Assembly: GCF_019039255.1 (NCBI RefSeq)
Contig: NZ_CP077062.1
Location: 1,612,001 to 1,676,000 of the forward strand
Reading direction: 5' to 3'
DNA from: Nocardioides panacis
GTDB taxonomy: Bacteria > Actinomycetota > Actinomycetes > Propionibacteriales > Nocardioidaceae
DNA: 64,000 nucleotides
Part shown: piece by piece, positions 10,186-20,621 of the stretch
Layout of the letters: each line of letters opens with the position of its first letter
How positions within the stretch are numbered: the first letter of the stretch is position 1
The notes under the pieces: model-generated
What the model was told of the DNA's origin: nothing
The model's database searches: none
What the model saw: the letters and a program-made list of their open reading frames with translations, nothing else
Made by a program: the position numbers and the translations under genes

Positions 10186-10563
10186 ATGACCGATGCACCC
10201 GACGAGCGGCTCGTCGAGCTCGCCCACCAGATGTTCGACCTGGCCCGGCAGGGAGAGGGCGAGCGGCTCGCGGCGTACGTCGACGCCGGCGTGCCCGTCG
10301 ACCTGACCGACGCCTCCGGCAACACGCTGCTGATGCTGGCGGCCTACCACGGGCACGCCACGACCGTCGCGCTGCTGGCCGCCCGCGGCGCCGACGCCGA
10401 CCGGGTCAACGACCGGGGGCAGAGCCCGTTGGCCGGCGCGGTGTTCAAGGACGAGCAGGACGTGGTGCGCACCCTCGTCGAGGCCGGCGCGGACCCCGAC
10501 GCCGGCACCCCCAGCGCGCGGGCCACCGCTGCGATGTTCGGGCGGCCCGACCTCTTCGGGTGA
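10186..10563 (+). CDS. Ankyrin-repeat protein
   Basis: 125 residues made almost wholly of ankyrin repeats: DASGNTLLMLAAYHGHATTV, DRGQSPLAGAVFKDEQDVV and a partial third. Likely a cytoplasmic protein-binding module. Small proteins like this are often found next to catalase or stress genes in actinobacteria, but no partner is evident here. A GGGAGACTGGG stretch precedes the ATG. Confidence 0.85.
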   Translation: MTDAPDERLVELAHQMFDLARQGEGERLAAYVDAGVPVDLTDASGNTLLMLAAYHGHATTVALLAARGADADRVNDRGQSPLAGAVFKDEQDVVRTLVEAGADPDAGTPSARATAAMFGRPDLFG

Positions 10564-10664
10564 GCGGTGACCGGGTTCACCACCCGTCCCCGGGGGTAGA
10601 CCCATCCGGGCGGCGCCGTGCGGCGAACCTCCCGGGAGACCACCCGATCTCTGAAAGGCTCCAC

Positions 10665-11984
10665 ATGACGCTCACCGACGCGCGCACGCCCGCCGCCGAC
10701 CCCGGGACGACCCGCGGGGTCGCCCACGAGATGGCCGCCGTGGTCACCCCGCTGTTCGGCGGGACCCTGCCGCTGCGGATCCGCGCCTGGGACGGCAGCG
10801 AGGCCGGCCCGGCCGGCGCTCCGACCGTCGTGGTCAACGACTCCGCCGCCCTGCGCCGGCTGGTCTACCGGCCCGGCGAGCTGGGCCTGGCGCAGGCCTA
10901 CGTCACCGGCGAGATCGACGTCGAGGGCGACCTGCTCGACGGCTTCCGCCGGGTGTGGCAGGCGGTCCGCGAGAGCGGTGCCTCGCCCCGGCTGACTCTG
11001 TCCACGGTGCTCGCCGGACTGCGGACGGCCAAGGGGCTCGGCGCCTTCGGCCGGCCGCCCGAGCCGCCCGCCTCCCAGGCCCGGCTGCGCGGCCGGCTGC
11101 ACTCGCTGACCCGCGACCGGGACGCGATCTCGCACCACTACGACCTCTCCAACGACTTCTACGCGCTGATCCTCGACCCGCACATGGCCTACTCCTGCGC
11201 GTACTTCACCCAGGACCCGGCCGACCCGACGTACACCGTCGAGGACGCCCAGCGCGACAAGCTCGACCTGGTCTGCCGCAAGCTCGGCCTGCACGAGGCG
11301 GGGCCGGGCCACCGGCACCTCGACATCGGCTGCGGCTGGGGCTCGCTGTCGCTCTACGCCGCCGAGACGTACGGCGTGCAGGTCGTCGGCGTCACCATCG
11401 CCAAGGAGCAGAAGGCGTTCATCGACGCCCGGATCGCCGAGCGCGGCCTGCAGGACACGGTGGAGATCCGGCTGCAGGACTACCGCGACGTCCCGGACGG
11501 CCCCTACGACACCGTCTCCTCGATCGAGATGGGCGAGCACGTCGGCCAGAAGAACTACCCCGTCTACACGAGCGGCATCCACCGGCTGCTCAAGGACGGC
11601 GGGCGTGCGCTGATCCAGCAGATGTCGCGCACCACCCGCCCCGGCGGCGGCCCGTTCATCGAGGCCTTCATCGCCCCCGACATGCACATGCGTCCGGTCG
11701 GCGAGACCGTGGACCTCATCGAGCAGGCCGGGCTCGAGGTCCGCGACGTGCACGCGCTGCGGGAGCACTACGTGTGGACCGTCGACGCGTGGTACCGCAC
11801 GTTCGAGGACAACTGGGACCGCGTGGTGGCGATGGTCGGCGAGGAGGTCGCCCGCGTGTGGCGGCTCTACCTCGTCGGCGGCGCGCTGGCCTTCGAGGAG
11901 GGCCGGATGGGCGTGGACCAGATCCTGATGGTCCGCCCGACGCTCTCGGGACGCAGCGGCCTCCCGCGCGTGCGCACCGTCTGA
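10665..11984 (+). CDS. Cyclopropane-fatty-acyl-phospholipid synthase family methyltransferase
   Basis: SAM-dependent enzyme that adds a methylene or methyl group across the double bond of membrane fatty acids. The 439-residue protein has an N-terminal lipid-binding domain (LAQAYVTGEIDVEGDL near 77), the ISHHYDLSNDFYALIL signature near 155, the SAM motif LDIGCGWGSLSLYAAE near 222 and SIEMGEHVG near 286, with the Glu expected to bind bicarbonate. The ATG at 10665 has a GAAAGG sequence 6 bp upstream. The stop overlaps the start of the DUF1295 gene (TGATG). In actinobacteria such enzymes make cyclopropane or 10-methyl fatty acids; which one cannot be decided from this sequence. Confidence 0.92.
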   Translation: MTLTDARTPAADPGTTRGVAHEMAAVVTPLFGGTLPLRIRAWDGSEAGPAGAPTVVVNDSAALRRLVYRPGELGLAQAYVTGEIDVEGDLLDGFRRVWQAVRESGASPRLTLSTVLAGLRTAKGLGAFGRPPEPPASQARLRGRLHSLTRDRDAISHHYDLSNDFYALILDPHMAYSCAYFTQDPADPTYTVEDAQRDKLDLVCRKLGLHEAGPGHRHLDIGCGWGSLSLYAAETYGVQVVGVTIAKEQKAFIDARIAERGLQDTVEIRLQDYRDVPDGPYDTVSSIEMGEHVGQKNYPVYTSGIHRLLKDGGRALIQQMSRTTRPGGGPFIEAFIAPDMHMRPVGETVDLIEQAGLEVRDVHALREHYVWTVDAWYRTFEDNWDRVVAMVGEEVARVWRLYLVGGALAFEEGRMGVDQILMVRPTLSGRSGLPRVRTV

Positions 11985-12814
11985 TGACCGACTTCCCGAC
12001 GGGGTCCTTCCTCGGCGCGGTGCCGTTCACCCTGCTCGCGGTCGTCGTGGTGCTCGGCGGCACCTTCCTGGTCGCGCTGCGGCTGGGCCGGCACGCCGTC
12101 GTCGACGTCTCCTGGGGCCTCGGCTTCGCGGCGATCGCGGTCGCGGCGTTCCTCGCCTCCGAGGGCGCGGGCGACGGGCTCATCAGCGGCTTCGCGCTGG
12201 TGCTCACCGTGGTCTGGGGCGTCCGGCTGGCGGTGCACATCGGGCTGCGCTCCCGCGGCCACGGCGAGGACCCGCGCTACGTCGAGCTGCTCGCCAAGGC
12301 CCCCGGCAACCCGCAGCTGTTCGCCCTGCGGCGCATCTACCTCACCCAGGGCGTGGTGATGTGGTTCGTGTCGCTGCCCGTGCAGGTCGCGATGTTCACC
12401 CAGGGCGAGGCCAACGCCGCGACCTGGGTCGGCGTGCTGCTCTGGGTGGTCGGCTTCACCTTCGAGACCGTCGGAGACCTCCAGCTCACCCGGTTCCGCA
12501 ACGACCCGTCCACCAGGGGCCAGGTGCTCGACACCGGGCTGTGGCGCTACACCCGGCACCCGAACTACTTCGGCGACGCCTGCGTCTGGTGGGGCCTGTC
12601 GCTCATCGCGTTCAGCGCCTGGCCGGGCGTCCTGACGATCCTCTCGCCGCTGCTGATGACGTGGCTGCTGGCCAAGGGCACCGGCAAGCCGCTGCTCGAG
12701 AAGGACATGGCCTCGCGCCGCCCCGGCTACGCCGAGTACGTCCGTCGTACCAGCGGGTTCGTCCCGCTGCCTCCCAAGAAGCACACCGTCGCACCCACAG
12801 GAGAAGCATCGTGA
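11984..12814 (+). CDS. DUF1295 membrane protein (steroid-5-alpha-reductase-like fold)
   Basis: 276-residue polytopic membrane protein with about six or seven hydrophobic segments and the C-terminal family signature YTRHPNYFGDACVWWG near residue 190. The family shares the steroid-reductase/isoprenylcysteine-methyltransferase fold. Coupling on both sides is tight: the ATG overlaps the stop of the fatty-acid methyltransferase and the stop overlaps the GTG of the peroxiredoxin (GTGA). This order suggests a role in modified membrane lipid synthesis, for example reduction of a methylene intermediate, but that is inference. Confidence 0.88.
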   Translation: MTDFPTGSFLGAVPFTLLAVVVVLGGTFLVALRLGRHAVVDVSWGLGFAAIAVAAFLASEGAGDGLISGFALVLTVVWGVRLAVHIGLRSRGHGEDPRYVELLAKAPGNPQLFALRRIYLTQGVVMWFVSLPVQVAMFTQGEANAATWVGVLLWVVGFTFETVGDLQLTRFRNDPSTRGQVLDTGLWRYTRHPNYFGDACVWWGLSLIAFSAWPGVLTILSPLLMTWLLAKGTGKPLLEKDMASRRPGYAEYVRRTSGFVPLPPKKHTVAPTGEAS

Positions 12815-13268
12815 AGACCATCGCCGAAGGCACCCGGGCCCCCGACTTCGAGCTGCCCGACGAGAACGGCAACCCGGTGCGGCTCAGCGTGGCGCTGGCC
12901 GACGGACCCGTCGTGCTGTTCTTCTACCCGGTCGCGCTGTCCGGCGGCTGCACCAAGCAGGCCTGCCACTTCCGCGACCTGGCCACCGAGTTCAAGGAGC
13001 TCGGCGCCCAGCGTTTCGGGATCAGCACGGACTCCGTGGCCAAGCAGAAGGAGTTCTCGGAGGCCAACGGCTTCGACTACCCGCTGCTGTCCGACGAGTC
13101 CGGGGAGGTGGCCACCTCGCTCGGCGTGGAAGCGGAAGTACATCACCCCCGTGGAAGCGCGCGACGTTCGTGATCGACACCGACCGGACCATCCGCAAGG
13201 TCATCGCCAGCGAGATGAACATGGACGTCCACGCGGACCAGGCGCTCGCTGCCCTCCGGGCCCTGTAG
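12811..13268 (+). CDS. Bcp-type peroxiredoxin (two frameshifts)
   Basis: Thiol peroxidase of the Bcp/PrxQ group, about 151 residues if joined. The first 105 residues read normally (APDFELPDENGNPVRLS). The active site GGCTKQACHFRD has peroxidatic Cys (GCT) and a second Cys five residues later, the PrxQ arrangement. The frame is then lost. Removing one G from each of two identical GTGGAAGCG sequences (13126-13134 and 13151-13159) restores LGVKRKYITPVKRATFVIDT and the C-terminus ending LAALRAL, the standard family ending. The GTG start overlaps the DUF1295 stop by 4 bp. The identical context of both indels argues for systematic sequence error. Confidence 0.8.
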
Positions 13269-14717
<1,449 letters not shown>

Positions 14718-14826
14718 CGCCACCCCCCAGCTGTAACGCGGGGTTATGGACGCTGAACCCCAGGTACGCCGCGTGCGAACCGTCCACACGGCGTGCGGAG
14801 CCGGGGTCGCGCGCCGCGCCACGCGG

Positions 14827-15447
14827 CTAGCGGCCGCGGGTGCTGGTGGCGCGGCGGCCGCGGACCACGCCGATGAACGCCTCGTACCGATCGTCGGTGG
14901 CGTCCACCGGCCAGGTCAGCCCGACCTTGGTGGTCGGCACGCCGGTCACCGGGACGGCGACGACGTCCTTGCGGTGGTGCAGCCGGGCCACCGACATCGG
15001 CACGATCACGATGCCGGCATCCGCGGCGACGCTCTCCACGGCCTCCCGCAGCGACAGCGTCGGCACCGGGTAGCGGCTGCCGTCGCGCACCTCCGCGGCC
15101 ACGTCGCGCCACTCCGGGACGTCGTCGGGGTCCTGCAGCAGGTGCTCGTCGGCCAGGTCGGCGACGTCGATCTCGGCGTACGCCGCGACGGGGTGCTCCT
15201 TGGCGACCACGACCACCGGCTGCTCGTCGTACAGCGGGATCAGGTGCAGGCCCTCGCGGTCGACGGGGAGCCGCACCAGGCACATGTGCAGCTCGCCGGC
15301 GCGGACCATCGCGACGCCGTCCCGGTCCTGGAGGGGCACCAGGTCGAGGGTGCGACGGGGCATCCGTTCGGACCACACCCGCGCCCACTTGTCGGGCATC
15401 ACGCCGGTCGCGAACCCGACCCGGAAGGCGCCCGCTTTGTCGTCCAT
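14827..15447 (-). CDS. LysR-type substrate-binding domain protein lacking the HTH
   Basis: 206 residues covering only the periplasmic-binding-like effector domain of LysR regulators: FRVGFATGVMPDKWARVW at the start, LDLVPLQDRDGVAMVRAGEL, and LREAVESVAADAGIVIVP near 130. The usual N-terminal winged helix is missing and no HTH-coding sequence lies upstream within the 27 bp before the divergent hydrolase. Free-standing versions are common in actinobacteria. It may act as an antagonist or ligand sensor; its function is not known. Divergent from the dienelactone hydrolase gene. Confidence 0.82.
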   Translation of the reverse strand: MDDKAGAFRVGFATGVMPDKWARVWSERMPRRTLDLVPLQDRDGVAMVRAGELHMCLVRLPVDREGLHLIPLYDEQPVVVVAKEHPVAAYAEIDVADLADEHLLQDPDDVPEWRDVAAEVRDGSRYPVPTLSLREAVESVAADAGIVIVPMSVARLHHRKDVVAVPVTGVPTTKVGLTWPVDATDDRYEAFIGVVRGRRATSTRGR

Positions 15448-15474
15448 GCGGCCAGCGTAGGCAACGATGGAGCC

Positions 15475-16215
15475 ATGAGCGCACTCGACTCCTGGTCACG
15501 CGGCAGTCACACCCACGACGGCACCACCCACCCGACCTACCGCAAGGGCAGCGGGCCGGGCGTCGTGATCATCCACGAGATCCCCGGGATGAGCCCGGAG
15601 GTGATCGGGTTCGCCGACGAGGTGGTGGCGGCCGGCCACACCGTGGTCATGCCGCACCTGTTCGGCGAGCCGGGTGCGCCCGCCACCGGGGCGCAGGTCG
15701 CCAAGGTGCTCCCGAAGCTGTGCGTGAACAAGGAGTTCACCAAGCTCGCGACGGGGGAGACCACCCCGGTCGCCGGCTGGCTCCGGTCGCTGGCCCGGGA
15801 CCTGCACGCCGAGCTCGGCGGACCGGGCGTCGGCGCGCTCGGGATGTGCTTCACCGGCGGCTTCGCGCTCGCGATGATGGTCGACGACTCGGTCGCCGCA
15901 CCGGTGCTCTGCCAGCCCAGCGCGCCGTTCGCGATCGGCAGGCGGCGCGGCGCCGACCTGAACCTCTCCCCGGCGGACCTGGAGATCGTCAAACGCCGCG
16001 CCGCCCAGGGCTGCTCGGTGCTCGGGCTGCGCTACCGGAAGGACCCGGCCACCGGGACCCGGTTCGACACCCTGCGCCACGAGCTGGGCGACAACTTCAT
16101 CGCCGTCGAGTTCGAGGGCAGGGGGCACGCCGTCCTCACCGCCCACCGCCAGCAGGAGGCCGTGGACCGGGTCCTCGCGTTCTTCGGCGAGCGGCTGACC
16201 GCCGCGGCGGGCTAG
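15475..16215 (+). CDS. Dienelactone hydrolase family protein
   Basis: 246-residue alpha/beta hydrolase. The nucleophile elbow GMCFTGGFALAM near residue 122 uses Cys, as in dienelactone hydrolases, and the catalytic His is in GRGHAVLT near 220. The N-terminal GVVIIHEIPGMSPEVIGFAD is also typical. It would open lactone rings in aromatic degradation, but no ortho-cleavage genes are near, so the substrate is unknown. The ATG at 15475 follows ACGATGGAGCC, giving a GGAG at close spacing. Its stop is 4 bp from the convergent lyase gene. Confidence 0.88.
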   Translation: MSALDSWSRGSHTHDGTTHPTYRKGSGPGVVIIHEIPGMSPEVIGFADEVVAAGHTVVMPHLFGEPGAPATGAQVAKVLPKLCVNKEFTKLATGETTPVAGWLRSLARDLHAELGGPGVGALGMCFTGGFALAMMVDDSVAAPVLCQPSAPFAIGRRRGADLNLSPADLEIVKRRAAQGCSVLGLRYRKDPATGTRFDTLRHELGDNFIAVEFEGRGHAVLTAHRQQEAVDRVLAFFGERLTAAAG

Positions 16216-16219
16216 CCGG

Positions 16220-17008
16220 TCAGTTCAGGACCCGCATGTCCGCGGGCACGCCCTCGCCCTGCTGCACGCCCTCGACGAGCTTGGCCAGCGCGGTCAGCGC
16301 GACGTTCTGGGACAGCGGGCCGAAGGAGACCCGGGCCACGCCGAGCTCGGCCTGCCGGGCCAGCGACGGGGTGCCGGGGATGGCGATCGTGGTCAGCCGC
16401 TGCGGACCGAACGCCTCGACCAGGGCGCTGATCTGCGCCTCGTCGAGCCGGCCGGGCACGAACACCACGGGGGCGCCGGCGTCGAGGAACGCCTTGCCGC
16501 GCTCGACGGCGTCGGCGAGCACCTCCGCCTTGTCCCGGTCACCGGCCTTGACGAACGCGTCGGTGCGCGCGTTGAGCACGAAGTCCGGCACGCCCTCGGC
16601 GGCCGCGGCCTTCATCACGGCCTCGACCTGGGCGACCGCCTCGGCCAGCGGCTTCATCTGGTCCTCGAGGTTCGCCCCGACGATGCCGACGCCGATGGCC
16701 TTGCGGATCGTCTCGGGGGCGTTGCCGTAGCCGCCCTCGAGGTCCGCCGACACCGGCAGGTGCGTCGCGGCGGCGATCCGGCCGACCTCGGCGATCATCT
16801 CGTCGACCGGGATGTTCTCGCCGTCCTCGTAGCCGCGGGAGGCGGCGATCGAGTGGCTGGCCGTGGCGAGCGCCCGGGTGCCCTCGACGCCGGTCACGAC
16901 CTGGGCGCTGATGACGTCCCAGACGTTGACGACGGTGAGCAGCTCGGGGGCCTGGTGCAGGGCGAGCAGGGTGCTGGCGCGGACGGCGGTGTCGGGCTTG
17001 TCGGTCAC
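16220..17008 (-). CDS. Isocitrate lyase/PEP mutase family protein
   Basis: 262-residue TIM-barrel enzyme of the ICL/PEPM superfamily. Visible motifs are VNVWDVISAQVV near 27, VSADLEGGYGN near 85 (metal-binding), and VGANLEDQMKPLAEAVAQVE. The KKCGH loop of true isocitrate lyases is absent, so it is more like the carboxyvinyl-phosphonate mutase or oxaloacetate-hydrolase-like branch. Start is GTG at 17008 preceded by GAAAGG. No neighbouring pathway suggests the substrate. Confidence 0.85.
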   Translation of the reverse strand: MTDKPDTAVRASTLLALHQAPELLTVVNVWDVISAQVVTGVEGTRALATASHSIAASRGYEDGENIPVDEMIAEVGRIAAATHLPVSADLEGGYGNAPETIRKAIGVGIVGANLEDQMKPLAEAVAQVEAVMKAAAAEGVPDFVLNARTDAFVKAGDRDKAEVLADAVERGKAFLDAGAPVVFVPGRLDEAQISALVEAFGPQRLTTIAIPGTPSLARQAELGVARVSFGPLSQNVALTALAKLVEGVQQGEGVPADMRVLN

Positions 17009-17080
17009 GAGGGGTGCCTTTCGTCGGTGGTGAGTGCTGCAACCCTCCTACCCGCCCCGGACATTCCCCCCACCTGTCCG

Positions 17081-18526
17081 TCAGGGCAGCATCGCGGCGA
17101 CGTCCAGCAGGTCCTCGGGCCTGCCCAGGTCGGGCAGCGCCGCGAAGACGGTGTGCACGCCGCGCTCCTCGAGCACCCGGTAGCGGTCCCGGTGCTGCGG
17201 GGGCGTGCCCGCGTGGTGCCTCCGGGCGTACGTCGCGGCCGCCGTGCGCCCGCGCAGCCGCTCGACCCGCTCCCACACGTCGTCGCGGTCCCGCCCCACG
17301 ACCGGCAGGTCGAGCACCGTGACGGCCACCTCGGCGGGGTCCCGGCCGGCCTCCTCGCAGTGCCGGCGCAGCACCGCGGCCTTCTCCTCCACGACGTCGA
17401 CGGGCACGTTGCAGCCGTCGGCGAGCCGGGCCGCGATCCGGAGCGTGCGACGCTCGCCGGCGCCGCCCACGAGCACCGGCACGTCGTGGACCGGCCGCGG
17501 GTAGCACGTGGTCTCGGGCAGGACGACCCGCTGCCCGTCGTACGGCCGGGTGCCGGTGGCCCACAGCGCGCGCATCGTCTCGATCGCCGTCTCGAGCAGG
17601 TCCAGCCGCTCGGCGGGCGGCGGGAACGGCAGCCCGAAGGCGAGGTGCTCGCGCTCCCACCAGCCCGCGCCGACGCCGCAGAACGCGCGGCCGCCGGAGA
17701 TCACGTCGAGGGTGGCGACGGTCTTGGCGGTGATCCCCGGCGGCCGGAAGGTGACGGGGGAGACCAGCGTGCCGAGCCGCAGCCCGGTGTCGAGCCCCGC
17801 CAGCAGGCCCAGGGTGACCCAGGGCTCCGGGATCGGCTCCCACGCCGTCCCCACCTGCGGGACCTGGATCAGGTGGTCCATCAGCGCGAGGCCGGCGAAC
17901 CCGGCCTCGTCGGCGGCGCGGGCGACCCCGGTGAGCCAGGCTGCCGGGTCCTCGCCCCAGGGGAAGCGCGACACCTGGAGCACGACGTCGAGCCCCGACC
18001 GGGGGCGCGGCGACCTTGTCTGCGGTCCCTGCGGGACGGGTGCGGCGGCCGGCTCGTCGGTGGTGACCGTCGCGACCCGGTCCCAGCCCTCGGCGTCCAG
18101 CGCGAGCCCGCGGAACGCCCGGAGCTGCTCGGTCAGCACCCGCGCGGGCACCGGCCGGTCCCGCGCCGCGTTCCTGCTGCGGCACAGGGCCGGCGGGGTC
18201 TCGAAGCCCACCGCCACCGCCGGCAGGCCGTGCGCCCTGGCCAGGTCGAGCCACTCCCGGCGTCGTACGACGTCGAGGCCCAGCGTGTCCACGACGGTGG
18301 TCAGCCCGCGCCGCACCCGCCCGGCGACGATCAGGTCCAGCAGCGCGAAGGCGTCACCGGAGGCGTCCAGGTCGTGGCGGCCACTGCCGACCACGCCGCG
18401 CAGGTCGTCGGAGGAGACGATCTCCGCGGACCGGAACCGCGCCTGCGCCCACGTCGACTTGCCGGCACCGGAGGCGCCCACGAGCACCACGAGCGCCGGG
18501 TCGGGGAGGGACGGGTCCTGCGCCAT
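17081..18526 (-). CDS. P-loop kinase fused to a luciferase-like (LLM) oxidoreductase
   Basis: 481-residue two-domain protein. Residues 1-165 are a polynucleotide-kinase-like P-loop domain: VLVGASGAGKSTWAQ (Walker A at 15-23), SSDDLRGVVG, and a lid with RNAARDRPVPARVL. After a Pro/Arg-rich linker near 175, residues 180-481 form a TIM-barrel flavin or F420-dependent oxidoreductase (GLDVVLQVSRFPWGEDPAAW, ALMDHLIQVPQ, LGTLVSPVTFRPPGITAKTV, GVGAGWWEREH). The fusion is continuous with high third-position GC, so it is not an annotation join. The combination suggests a kinase and an oxidoreductase acting on one metabolite, but neither substrate is known. Confidence 0.88.
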   Translation of the reverse strand: MAQDPSLPDPALVVLVGASGAGKSTWAQARFRSAEIVSSDDLRGVVGSGRHDLDASGDAFALLDLIVAGRVRRGLTTVVDTLGLDVVRRREWLDLARAHGLPAVAVGFETPPALCRSRNAARDRPVPARVLTEQLRAFRGLALDAEGWDRVATVTTDEPAAAPVPQGPQTRSPRPRSGLDVVLQVSRFPWGEDPAAWLTGVARAADEAGFAGLALMDHLIQVPQVGTAWEPIPEPWVTLGLLAGLDTGLRLGTLVSPVTFRPPGITAKTVATLDVISGGRAFCGVGAGWWEREHLAFGLPFPPPAERLDLLETAIETMRALWATGTRPYDGQRVVLPETTCYPRPVHDVPVLVGGAGERRTLRIAARLADGCNVPVDVVEEKAAVLRRHCEEAGRDPAEVAVTVLDLPVVGRDRDDVWERVERLRGRTAAATYARRHHAGTPPQHRDRYRVLEERGVHTVFAALPDLGRPEDLLDVAAMLP

Positions 18527-18625
18527 GCGGGCAGTCTGGCACCGGCGGCGGGCCCGGACCTCAAGAACGGGATCCGGACTGCCGAGACTTCCGACGGCCA
18601 GGCTCTACGTCCGGAGAGAGGCACC

Positions 18626-18808
18626 ATGATCGTCGACATCGAGAACGAGACGCTCAAGCAGGAGCTCCGCGAAGGTCTGCTGGAGACGGTCTCGTTCGGC
18701 AGCTTCTGCCGCGAGCTCGCCGGGGCCGGCCTCGACGCCGAGCTGCACGACCTCGAGGCGGCCGCCCAGGCGCTGCACTCCGCCGCCCTAGTCCACCTCG
18801 GCGCCTGA
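18626..18808 (+). CDS. Small hypothetical protein
   Basis: Sixty residues (MIVDIENETLKQELREGLLE at the start), predicted helical, no Cys and no membrane segment. A strong GGAGAGAG Shine-Dalgarno lies 6 bp before the ATG. It is divergent from the kinase-LLM fusion and stands alone before the aminopeptidase gene. Function unknown. Confidence 0.65.
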   Translation: MIVDIENETLKQELREGLLETVSFGSFCRELAGAGLDAELHDLEAAAQALHSAALVHLGA

Positions 18809-18879
18809 GGAACCGTATGTAAGGTGCAGACGTCGACGCGAGAGCCCCGTCGAGCCACCGGCACCGAAGCGGAGCAGCC

Positions 18880-20259
18880 ATGCATCAGCCAGCCCCTCGT
18901 CCCCACGACTCCACCCTCAGCGAGCAGCAGGCCCGGCTGACCGACGAGGACCTGGCGCGCTACGCCAAGGAGTTCACCACCTCCCCGCAGAACCGGCTGA
19001 TGCAGAACGCGGTCGCCCAGCGGCCGGTGACCGACGTCGCCCTGGACCGGGGCGTGGTCACCTCCATCGACACGACGGTCTCCCACCGGCTCACCGACCG
19101 GAAGGTCTCCGACCAGAAGAAGAGCGGCCGCTGCTGGCTGTTCGCCGGCCTCAACCTGCTGCGCACCGGCACCGCCGCGCGGCTGGGGGTCAAGGACTTC
19201 GAGTTCTCCCAGAACCACCTGCTGTTCTGGGACAAGATGGAGAAGGCCAACCACTTCCTCGAGTCCGTGCTGGACACCCGGGACCGTGACGTCGACGACC
19301 GGACCGTGGCGCACCTGCTCTCGACGCCGTCCGAGGACGGCGGCCAGTGGAACATGTTCGTCGCGCTCGTCGAGAAGCACGGCCTGGTCCCGCTCTCCGC
19401 GATGCCCGAGACGGAGTCGTCCTCGCACACCGCGCCGATGAACGAGGTGCTCTCGCAGGTGCTGCGCAAGGCGGCGCGCGACCTGCGCACGCTCGCCGAC
19501 GGCGGCGCGGACCTCGAGCGGCTCCGCGAGCACAAGGAGTCCACCCTGGAGGCCGTGCACCGGCTGCTGTCGATCCACCTGGGCACCCCGCCGCAGGAGT
19601 TCTTCTGGCAGTGGAGCGACGACGAGAAGAACTTCCACCGCGACGGCGTGCTCACCCCGCGGCAGTTCGCGGAGCGCTACCTCACCGTGCAGCTCGAGGA
19701 CTACGTGTGCGTCGTGCACGACCCGCGCCCGAGCAGCGAGCCGGGCCGCACCTACACCGTGGAGTACCTCGGCAACGTCGTCGGCGCGCCGCCGGTGGTC
19801 TACCTCAACGTCGGGATCGACCTGCTGCGCACGCTCGCGATGGACACCATCGTGGGCGGCGAGCCGGTCTGGTTCGGCTGCGACACCGGCAAGATGTCCC
19901 ACAGCGAGCTCGGCGTCTGGGACGCGGCGCTCTACGACTACGACGGCGTCTACGCGACCGACCTCTCGATGCCCAAGGCCGACCGGCTGGTCTACCACGA
20001 CACGCTCATGACGCACGCGATGCTCTTCGTCGGCGTCGACGTGCTCGACGGCGCGCCCCGCAAGTGGCGGGTGGAGAACAGCTGGGGCGACACCCGCGGG
20101 GACAAGGGGCTGTTCACGATGAACGACAGCTGGTTCGGCGAGTACGTCTTCGAGATCGCCGTACGGCGCGACGCGCTGCCCGCCGACCTGCGGGGAGCGC
20201 TGGACGCCGCACCGGTCGTGCTGCCCGCGTGGGACCCGATGGGCGCCCTGGCCCGCTGA
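18880..20259 (+). CDS. pepC: Aminopeptidase C / bleomycin hydrolase (peptidase C1B)
   Basis: Cytoplasmic papain-fold cysteine aminopeptidase of 459 residues, the normal family length. The active-site Cys is in QKKSGRCWLFAGLN near residue 84, the His in MTHAMLFVGVD near 380, and the Asn in VENSWGDTRGDKG near 400. It trims amino acids from peptides and in some species inactivates bleomycin. Actinobacterial homologues are scattered, so horizontal origin is possible. GGAG lies 8 bp before the ATG. Confidence 0.92.
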   Translation: MHQPAPRPHDSTLSEQQARLTDEDLARYAKEFTTSPQNRLMQNAVAQRPVTDVALDRGVVTSIDTTVSHRLTDRKVSDQKKSGRCWLFAGLNLLRTGTAARLGVKDFEFSQNHLLFWDKMEKANHFLESVLDTRDRDVDDRTVAHLLSTPSEDGGQWNMFVALVEKHGLVPLSAMPETESSSHTAPMNEVLSQVLRKAARDLRTLADGGADLERLREHKESTLEAVHRLLSIHLGTPPQEFFWQWSDDEKNFHRDGVLTPRQFAERYLTVQLEDYVCVVHDPRPSSEPGRTYTVEYLGNVVGAPPVVYLNVGIDLLRTLAMDTIVGGEPVWFGCDTGKMSHSELGVWDAALYDYDGVYATDLSMPKADRLVYHDTLMTHAMLFVGVDVLDGAPRKWRVENSWGDTRGDKGLFTMNDSWFGEYVFEIAVRRDALPADLRGALDAAPVVLPAWDPMGALAR

Positions 20260-20288
20260 GGGCCGGCCGCACCGGTCTCGCCCGGCGC

Positions 20289-20558
20289 CTACAGCTGTGG
20301 AACCGGCACGGGGCCGACGGAGGCCGCGCGACGCACCGCACCGAACGTGCTGCGGGCGCGCGCCAGCCGTTCGGTGAGCAGCCGTCGCGCCGTCGACTCG
20401 ACCAGCTCGTCGCGGGTGTCCGGGAAGTCCCGCATGGCGGGGAGCTCCCGGTCGGCACTGCGGATCGCGGTGCGCACCTGGTCCGGGCGCAGCGCGCCGG
20501 CGTACTCGAGCACCATGACGTCGCCCAGCAGCTCCGCCGAGGTCGGTGAGGATTCCAT
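20289..20558 (-). CDS. Small helical protein, possible three-helix-bundle family
   Basis: 89 residues. Starting at MESSPTSAELLG, the body (LRPDQVRTAIRSADRELPAM, then RDELVESTARRLLTERLARA) suggests three amphipathic helices and resembles small three-helix-bundle dimerisation proteins of actinobacteria; this likeness is only at pattern level. A longer start at 20582 is possible. It is 63 bp downstream of the MEDS-STAS gene on the same strand. Confidence 0.55.
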   Translation of the reverse strand: MESSPTSAELLGDVMVLEYAGALRPDQVRTAIRSADRELPAMRDFPDTRDELVESTARRLLTERLARARSTFGAVRRAASVGPVPVPQL

Positions 20559-20621
20559 CGCTGGAGTCTCCCGGCCGGCCACCGCGCCCCCCAGGGTCGA
20601 AGGTCCCGAACTGGTCGGGCG

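Noticed and set aside
9009-10664. Upstream extension of the fatty-acid methyltransferase into a 991-residue protein
   Set aside because: The extra 552 residues are antisense to galactokinase and overlap the ankyrin gene; a proper ribosome site and conserved N-terminus place the start at 10665.
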